A DNA stretch of 11,121 nucleotides from Verrucomicrobiales bacterium (GTDB lineage: Bacteria > Verrucomicrobiota > Verrucomicrobiia > Verrucomicrobiales > Verrucomicrobiaceae). Every line of letters begins with the position of its first letter. The first letter of the stretch is position 1. Both the position numbers and the translations under genes were made by a program. Positions 6,363-11,121 of the stretch are shown here, in pieces. Location: positions 1 to 11,121 of the forward strand of contig DNXB01000317.1 in NCBI GenBank assembly GCA_003506995.1, in the 5' to 3' direction. The notes under the pieces are model-generated. The model was given only the letters and a program-made list of their open reading frames with translations. It was not told the DNA's origin and did not search any database.

Positions 6363-8936
6363 ATGCGCCCACATGGCATTTTCATCCTCGGATTTTTCGC
6401 GCTCGTTTCTTGCGCGAAGGCGGTGGATTATGCCACGCAGATCAAGCCGCTGCTGAAGCAGAAGTGCTATGCGTGCCACGGCGGTCTGAAGCAAAAGGCG
6501 GGGCTGCGGCTCGACACGGTGCATCTCTTGTTGAAGGGCGGCAAATCGGGTTCGGCGACGAAGCTCATCATCGAGCGTGTGACCGAGACGGATGAGCACA
6601 AACGCATGCCGCAGGAGGCGGCGGCGCTTTCGGCAGAGCAGATCGCGATGCTGCGGGAGTGGATTGATGCTGGTGCGCCCGGACTGGCCAATGAAACGCC
6701 GGAGGCCGATCCGAGGCAGCATTGGGCGTTTCAAAGCGTGCGACGACCAGCATTGCCCAAGGCGGCTGGCAGGAATGAGATCGATGCGTTCGTGAATGAA
6801 GCGCTGGAGGCGAATCAACTCACGCCATTGCCCGAAGCGTCACGATCTGTGTTGTTGCGGCGAGTTTACCTCGATCTGATCGGCTTGCCGCCGACGCGTG
6901 AGGAGCTTCACGCCTTTCTCACAGGCACTTCATCCGACGCTTACGAGCGCGTGGTGGACCGACTCTTGAATGATCCGCGTCATGGCGAGCGCTGGGCGCG
7001 GCATTGGATGGATGTGTGGCGCTACAGCGACTGGTATGGTCGCCGCACGGCCAATGATGTGTGGAATAGCGCACCGCAGATCTGGCGCTGGCGGGACTGG
7101 ATCGTGAAGTCGCTGAATGCGGACAAGGGCTACGACCGCATGTTGTCGGAAATGCTAGCAGCGGATGAGATCGCTCCATTGGATGATGAGGCTGCGGTGG
7201 CGACGGGATTTCTCATTCGAAACTGGTATGCGCTGAATCCGAACCAGTGGATGCGCGACACCATCGAGCACACCGGCAAGGCTTTCCTCGGTCTCACCTT
7301 CAACTGCGCACACTGCCATGATCACAAGTATGATCCCATTTCGCACGAGGACTACTTCCGCTTCCGCGCGATCTTCGAGCCGCTCGGCGTCCGGCAGGAT
7401 CGCTGGTCGGGCGAGGCCGATCCGGGTCCGTTCCAAGAGTATGTTTATGTGACGCAGCGCAAACCGAACCGCCTGGGCGCGGTGCGTGTCTTCGACAAGC
7501 AAAGTGATGCCAAGACGTGGTTCTACACCGGCGGCGATGAACGCAATCGCCTGGAGAACAAACCGCCGCTCACGCCGGGCATGCCGGTCTTTCTGAGCAC
7601 AGAAAAACTGGCCATCCAACCTGTGTCGCTGCCCAAGGACGCCGTGTATCCTGGTTTGCGGCCTGCGATTCAGGAGACGGAACTGACGAACCGTATGAAC
7701 GCAGTCACGCGTGCTGAGGAGGAGCTTCTCGCTCTCACCGCATCAACGGAGAGTGCTGCGACCGCTTTGGAAAAAGCGCGCAAGGCTCTCAAGGCGGCAC
7801 GCGCGGCTCTTGCCAGCTCCATCGCGAGGCTGGCGGCGGATCAGGCGAAATTTGGCGACACTCCCGAAGCGCAAAAACTCGCGCTCGCACGCAAAGCGGG
7901 TCAGGCGGAGCGCGACGCGGGTGTGGCGGACGCGGAAGCAGTGTTGGCGACTGCGATTCATGCGATGAGCGTGCCGACGAGTGACGCGAAGGCTGCGGAT
8001 GCCTTGAAGAAAGCCCAAACCAATGCGCAGGCGGCCTTGACCAAGGCGGAGGCTGCGCGCGCGAATCCGAAATCACCGGAAGCCTACGCCTCGATGACGA
8101 GCGTGTTTCCCGCGCAGAGCACGGGCCGGCGCAAGGCGCTCGCAGAATGGCTCACGCGGCGTGATCATCCGCTGACGGCTCGTGTGGCGGTGAACCACTT
8201 GTGGATGCGGCATTTCCAGGAACCGCTCGTGGCATCCGTGTTTGATTTTGGTCGCAATGGTGCGAAGCCGGTCAGCCCGGCGCTGCTCGACTGGCTGGCG
8301 GCGGAGTTGATGGAAAACGGCTGGAGCATGCAGCATCTGCATCGGCTCATCGTCACGAGCGCGGTGTATCGCCGTGCCTCAAGGAGCGGCGATTTGCAAT
8401 CGCCGACGGCGGTTGCAAACCGCCGTTCCATGGAGACCGACCCCGACAATCATTTCCTCTGGCGCATGAATCCCTCACGCATGGAGGCGGAGGTCGTGCG
8501 CGACAGCGTGCTGCATCTGGCCGGTGCGCTCGATCCGAAGATGGGCGGTCAGGAATTGGAGAACACCGAGGCGGAGACCAGCGCACGCCGCAGCCTTTAC
8601 TTCAGTTGCCATCCCGAAGTCGGTGGCCGCAGCGCCATGGCGGCGATGTTTGACGCACCCGAGCCGACGGACTGCTATCGCCGCACCAGCAGCGTGCTGC
8701 CACAGCAGGCGCTGGTGATGACGAACAGCAAGCTGGTGCATGATCACAGCGCCGCGCTCGCTCGACAGATTGGAGCGGACGCCCCCGATTTTATCATCGC
8801 TGCCTTCGAGCACATCCTGAACCGCACACCGACCGAGGTCGAACTGACCTCGTGCCGTGACTTTTTGAAGCAAGGCAGCAAGGAAAGCCTGGTGCGGGTG
8901 CTATTGAACCACAACGACTTCGTCACTGTGCGATGA
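6363..8936 (+). CDS. PSCyt1-DUF1549-DUF1553 protein (planctomycete-type cytochrome)
   Basis: The 857-residue exported protein has a hydrophobic leader with a possible lipobox (LVSC, C17), so it may be a lipoprotein. The planctomycete-type cytochrome c segment follows at about 23-107: heme motif CYACH at 35-39, with M82 of RMPQE a candidate axial ligand. DUF1549 spans about 138-340 and includes RRVYLDLIGLPPTREEL, HGERWARHWMDVWRYSDWYG and a second CxxCH in NCAHCHDHKYDP (C315, C318, H319). An Ala/Lys/Glu-rich probable coiled coil occupies about 440-570. DUF1553 runs from about 575 to the end: GRRKALAEWLTRRDHPLTARV, WMRHF, LHRLIVTSAVYR, FLWRMNPSRMEAEVVRDS, and a C-terminal NHNDFVTV. Residues 674-689 are encoded by a palindromic element. 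A weak AGG lies seven bases before the ATG. The gene overlaps DUF1501 #3 by four bases, the usual partnership for this family. The enzymatic role of the DUF domains is not established. Confidence 0.93.
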   Translation: MRPHGIFILGFFALVSCAKAVDYATQIKPLLKQKCYACHGGLKQKAGLRLDTVHLLLKGGKSGSATKLIIERVTETDEHKRMPQEAAALSAEQIAMLREWIDAGAPGLANETPEADPRQHWAFQSVRRPALPKAAGRNEIDAFVNEALEANQLTPLPEASRSVLLRRVYLDLIGLPPTREELHAFLTGTSSDAYERVVDRLLNDPRHGERWARHWMDVWRYSDWYGRRTANDVWNSAPQIWRWRDWIVKSLNADKGYDRMLSEMLAADEIAPLDDEAAVATGFLIRNWYALNPNQWMRDTIEHTGKAFLGLTFNCAHCHDHKYDPISHEDYFRFRAIFEPLGVRQDRWSGEADPGPFQEYVYVTQRKPNRLGAVRVFDKQSDAKTWFYTGGDERNRLENKPPLTPGMPVFLSTEKLAIQPVSLPKDAVYPGLRPAIQETELTNRMNAVTRAEEELLALTASTESAATALEKARKALKAARAALASSIARLAADQAKFGDTPEAQKLALARKAGQAERDAGVADAEAVLATAIHAMSVPTSDAKAADALKKAQTNAQAALTKAEAARANPKSPEAYASMTSVFPAQSTGRRKALAEWLTRRDHPLTARVAVNHLWMRHFQEPLVASVFDFGRNGAKPVSPALLDWLAAELMENGWSMQHLHRLIVTSAVYRRASRSGDLQSPTAVANRRSMETDPDNHFLWRMNPSRMEAEVVRDSVLHLAGALDPKMGGQELENTEAETSARRSLYFSCHPEVGGRSAMAAMFDAPEPTDCYRRTSSVLPQQALVMTNSKLVHDHSAALARQIGADAPDFIIAAFEHILNRTPTEVELTSCRDFLKQGSKESLVRVLLNHNDFVTVR
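8383..8429. repeat. 47-bp double-hairpin palindromic element inside the cytochrome gene
   Basis: Two perfect hairpins lie side by side. The first pairs 8387-8394 with 8398-8405 (8 bp, loop TGC). The second pairs 8406-8414 with 8418-8426 (9 bp, loop GCA). The whole 47-mer is also a near-palindrome about its centre at 8406, with 20 of 23 position pairs complementary and the three others transition-type mismatches. It contributes RSGDLQSPTAVANRRS in frame (8382-8429, exactly 16 codons). It resembles a REP/BIME-like or Rickettsia-RPE-like interspersed palindrome; no second copy was seen in this window. Calling it an inserted repeat is inference; the structure is directly visible. Confidence 0.75.
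8933..8936 (+). promoter_or_regulatory. ATGA stop/start overlap, cytochrome to DUF1501 #3
   Basis: The TGA ending the cytochrome gene overlaps the ATG of DUF1501 #3 as ATGA. No Shine-Dalgarno precedes it, so translational coupling is the likely mode of initiation. This mirrors the junction at 5339-5342. Confidence 0.75.
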
Positions 8937-10408
8937 ACCGCTCGCTTTCATCTTTCACCTTCCCCTGCGGCCAGATCAGTCGCAGGCGCTTCCTCGCGGA
9001 TGCGGGCATGGGGTTCACGGGGCTGGCGTTGGGTGGCACGTTGATGAGCGATGGCATTGCCAAAGCATCGCCCGCGCTGACGCCGCTGGTGCCGCGAGCG
9101 AAGTCGGTGATCTGGATATTTCTCTCGGGTGGCTACAGCCACGTGGAGACCTTCGATCCGAAGCCGGCGCTCACGAAATATGCGGGCATGACCTTTGACA
9201 AAACGCCGCTCGAAAACCCGCTGAACTCCGACAAGCATCACAAGCGATTCCGCTCGGTCGCCGCCCAGGAGATCAACAAACGCGACGTCTATCCGAGCAT
9301 CTACCCGATGCAGGTCGGTTTCCGCAAGCACGGCCAGTGCGGCGTGGAGATCACCGACTGGTGGCCGCATCTGTCCAAGTGTGTCGATGACATCGCCTTC
9401 GTGCGGAACATGTGGACGACGGACAACGACCACTTCGCCGAAAACCAACTGCACACCGGACGCCATCGGCTGGATGAACAGCAGCCGTGCATCGGCTCAT
9501 GGGTGCATTACGGGCTGGGCACGCTGAATGAGAACCTGCCGAAGTTCGTCGTGCTCGGCGGTCCCACGGACAGTACGAAGCGGCTCTCGATTGATTCGCT
9601 CTACCTCGGTCCCGATCATGCCGCCGTGCCGCTAACGCTCGATCCGAACAATCCGCTGCCCTTTGGCAAACGCGACTCGCGGCAAAGCGCGAACGAACAG
9701 GCGCGCGAATACCAACTCATCAACCGCCTCAATCAACTTACCGCTGTCGAGTATCCCGAGGATGCCTCGCTGCGCGCGCGCATTCACGCGTATGAGCTGG
9801 CGTTTCGCATGCAGATGGCTGTGCCCGAGACGCTTGATTTGAAGACCGAGAGCGATGCGACACGGAAGCTCTATGGAATCGACAAACTTGCCACCAAGGA
9901 CGCTGGCGAGCGCTTCCTGGCCGCGCGTCGGCTGGTGGAGCGCGGTGTGCGTTTCGTGCAGGTGTATCCGTCGAACACTGGCAAATGGGACTCGCATTCG
10001 CAGTTGCAGAAGAACCACACGGGCTTGTGCGAGAGCGTGGATCAGCCCGTCGCTGGTCTGCTGAGCGATCTGAAGCAGCGCGGCATGTTGGAGGAGACGC
10101 TCGTCGTCTTCTGCACCGAGTTTGGCCGCACACCCGGCATGGAGACGCGCAGCGGACACAAGGACGGGCGTGATCATCACCCGCATGGTTTCACCATCTG
10201 GTTTGCTGGTGGCGGCACGAAGGGCGGCACGGTTCATGGCGAGACGGATGAACTCGGCTATCACGCCCAAGGCGAAGGCCACTACATCACCGACCTGCAT
10301 GCGACGACGTGTCACCTGCTCGGCATCGATCTGCGCGCGCTGGAGGTTCCGGGGCGCAAGCGGCTGGAGATTGATCACGGGAATGTGATCCGTGAGGTGC
10401 TGGCCTGA
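8933..10408 (+). CDS. DUF1501 protein #3, Tat-exported partner of the cytochrome protein
   Basis: The 491-residue protein has a clean twin-arginine signal (SRRRFLADAGMGFTGLALGG, residues 16-35). DUF1501 motifs follow: WIFLSGGYSHVETFDPKPAL (61-80), VDDIAFVRNMWTTDNDH (151-167), GSWVHYGLGTLNENLPKFVV (188-207), ERGVRFVQVYPS (336-347), TEFGRTPGME (395-404), GRDHHPHGF (412-420) and DLHATTCHLLGID (454-466). It shares the YELA(F/Y)RMQ block and overall plan with DUF1501 #1, with short stretches of near-identical DNA (for example 9010-9030 against 2459-2479), but the two differ in the middle third and in the C-terminal tail, where this copy has LEVPGRKRLEID in place of the SFPHQGLNQRLT type. GGYSH replaces the GGPSQ of #1. 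Coupling to the cytochrome gene fits the usual DUF1553-DUF1501 pair. Substrate unknown. Confidence 0.9.
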   Translation: MNRSLSSFTFPCGQISRRRFLADAGMGFTGLALGGTLMSDGIAKASPALTPLVPRAKSVIWIFLSGGYSHVETFDPKPALTKYAGMTFDKTPLENPLNSDKHHKRFRSVAAQEINKRDVYPSIYPMQVGFRKHGQCGVEITDWWPHLSKCVDDIAFVRNMWTTDNDHFAENQLHTGRHRLDEQQPCIGSWVHYGLGTLNENLPKFVVLGGPTDSTKRLSIDSLYLGPDHAAVPLTLDPNNPLPFGKRDSRQSANEQAREYQLINRLNQLTAVEYPEDASLRARIHAYELAFRMQMAVPETLDLKTESDATRKLYGIDKLATKDAGERFLAARRLVERGVRFVQVYPSNTGKWDSHSQLQKNHTGLCESVDQPVAGLLSDLKQRGMLEETLVVFCTEFGRTPGMETRSGHKDGRDHHPHGFTIWFAGGGTKGGTVHGETDELGYHAQGEGHYITDLHATTCHLLGIDLRALEVPGRKRLEIDHGNVIREVLA

Positions 10409-10444
10409 TAACCCCGCCGCTCGCCGCCCGTATGTTCAAACCTC

Positions 10445-11121
10445 ATGCTCACAATCAACGGCACATCTCGCTCCAACTGCTCCGGCGTCACACGTCGTGA
10501 GTTGTTGCAAATTGGCGGCGCTGGTTTGTTTGGCATGACGCTGCCGGGCATTCTCGCGGCGCAGGAGGCACAGCAGGCATTTGCGGGTGGGAAGGCGAAG
10601 TCGGTGATCTTTTTGTTCCTGTTCGGCGGGCCGAGTCAGCTTGAGACCTTTGACATGAAGCCGGACGCGAAGCGCGAGGTGCGCGGGCCTTTCAAACCGA
10701 TCAAGAGTCGCACCCCCGACTTGCTCATCAGCGAACATCTGGGACGACTGGCAAAGATCTCGCACAAATACGCGGTCATCCGTTCGATGACGCACAGCTA
10801 CAATGATCACAGTGGCGCGGGGCACTATCTGCAAACGGGACATCGCTGGCATCTGCCGGTGGGCGGCGGCTTTTCGGCCACGCCGCAGGATTGGCCGTCG
10901 ATGGGCTCGGTGGTGGAGCATTTGAGCCAGAAACTGCCCGGCGGAATGGAGCGCGATCTCGCCTCGTATGCCGTGCTGCCGAACCGGCTCGGCAAATTGC
11001 AGGATCGTGGGCAATACATTCGCCCCGGCGAATATGCAGGCTGGCTCGGCCAGGCCTACAACCCGATGACCACCGTCATCGACAAGAAAGACGTGAAGGA
11101 CAACCCCTACTGGCGTGCCTG
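10445..11121 (+). CDS. DUF1501 protein #4, 5' portion only (225 codons)
   Basis: The frame begins with ATG at 10445 and is open to the window edge. It has a twin-arginine signal (VTRRELLQIGGAGLFG, residues 15-30) followed by SVIFLFLFGGPSQLETFDMKPDA (starting at 53), then FKPI, HKYAVIRSMTHSYNDHSGAGHYLQTGH (107-133) and GSVVEHLS further on. FDMKPDA and the H-D-H-S-G-A-G-H-Y block place it in a DUF1501 clade different from #1, #2 and #3. The C-terminal half with the GRTP and GRDH motifs is outside the window, so completeness cannot be judged. It lies 36 bases after DUF1501 #3 with no Shine-Dalgarno seen before the ATG. An ATG at 10432 is in another frame and was not used. Probably the same operon. 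Confidence 0.88.
   Translation, partial: MLTINGTSRSNCSGVTRRELLQIGGAGLFGMTLPGILAAQEAQQAFAGGKAKSVIFLFLFGGPSQLETFDMKPDAKREVRGPFKPIKSRTPDLLISEHLGRLAKISHKYAVIRSMTHSYNDHSGAGHYLQTGHRWHLPVGGGFSATPQDWPSMGSVVEHLSQKLPGGMERDLASYAVLPNRLGKLQDRGQYIRPGEYAGWLGQAYNPMTTVIDKKDVKDNPYWRA

Overview
The window reads as a piece of a Planctomycetes-Verrucomicrobia (PVC) chromosome, most likely Verrucomicrobiota. The main evidence is one long plus-strand cluster of families largely confined to that superphylum: a planctomycete-type cytochrome protein with DUF1549 and DUF1553 regions, and four separate DUF1501 proteins with twin-arginine-type N-termini. The family calls come from motif recognition by eye, with no database search.

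Layout. Positions 1-2272 hold three minus-strand accessory genes: a RhuM-like protein whose 3' end lies outside the window (1-403), a 481-residue HEPN/RES-type protein (530-1975), and a small MazE/AbrB-type antitoxin (2027-2272). Transcription order is mazE-like, RES, rhuM-like. This part looks like a toxin-antitoxin or defence-type cargo patch. A sampled line inside the RES gene (1501-1560) is 29/60 GC; a sampled line in the first DUF1501 gene (2461-2520) is 40/60.

From about 2328 to the right edge everything runs on the plus strand with short gaps or 4-base overlaps: DUF1501 #1 (2328-3821), DUF1501 #2 (3882-5342), a secreted Kelch-type beta-propeller (5339-6316), the PSCyt1-DUF1549-DUF1553 protein (6363-8936), DUF1501 #3 (8933-10408), and the start of DUF1501 #4 (10445 to the edge). 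Two junctions are ATGA stop/start overlaps, pairing DUF1501 #2 with the propeller and the cytochrome protein with DUF1501 #3. All six products carry export signals, so the cluster probably encodes an extracytoplasmic set: a heme-bearing large protein, several alkaline-phosphatase-superfamily-like proteins, and a propeller that could bind a substrate or partner. The biochemical role of these DUF families is not established, and I do not assign one.

The most interesting features are a 47-bp, almost perfectly self-complementary double-hairpin element sitting in frame inside the cytochrome gene (8383-8429), the unusual pairing of a MazE-like antitoxin with a RES-domain protein, and the four-to-one ratio of DUF1501 genes to cytochrome genes, with the first DUF1501 gene abutting the toxin-antitoxin patch instead of a cytochrome partner. 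No RNA genes, CRISPR arrays, transposases or gene-free stretches over 300 bases were seen.
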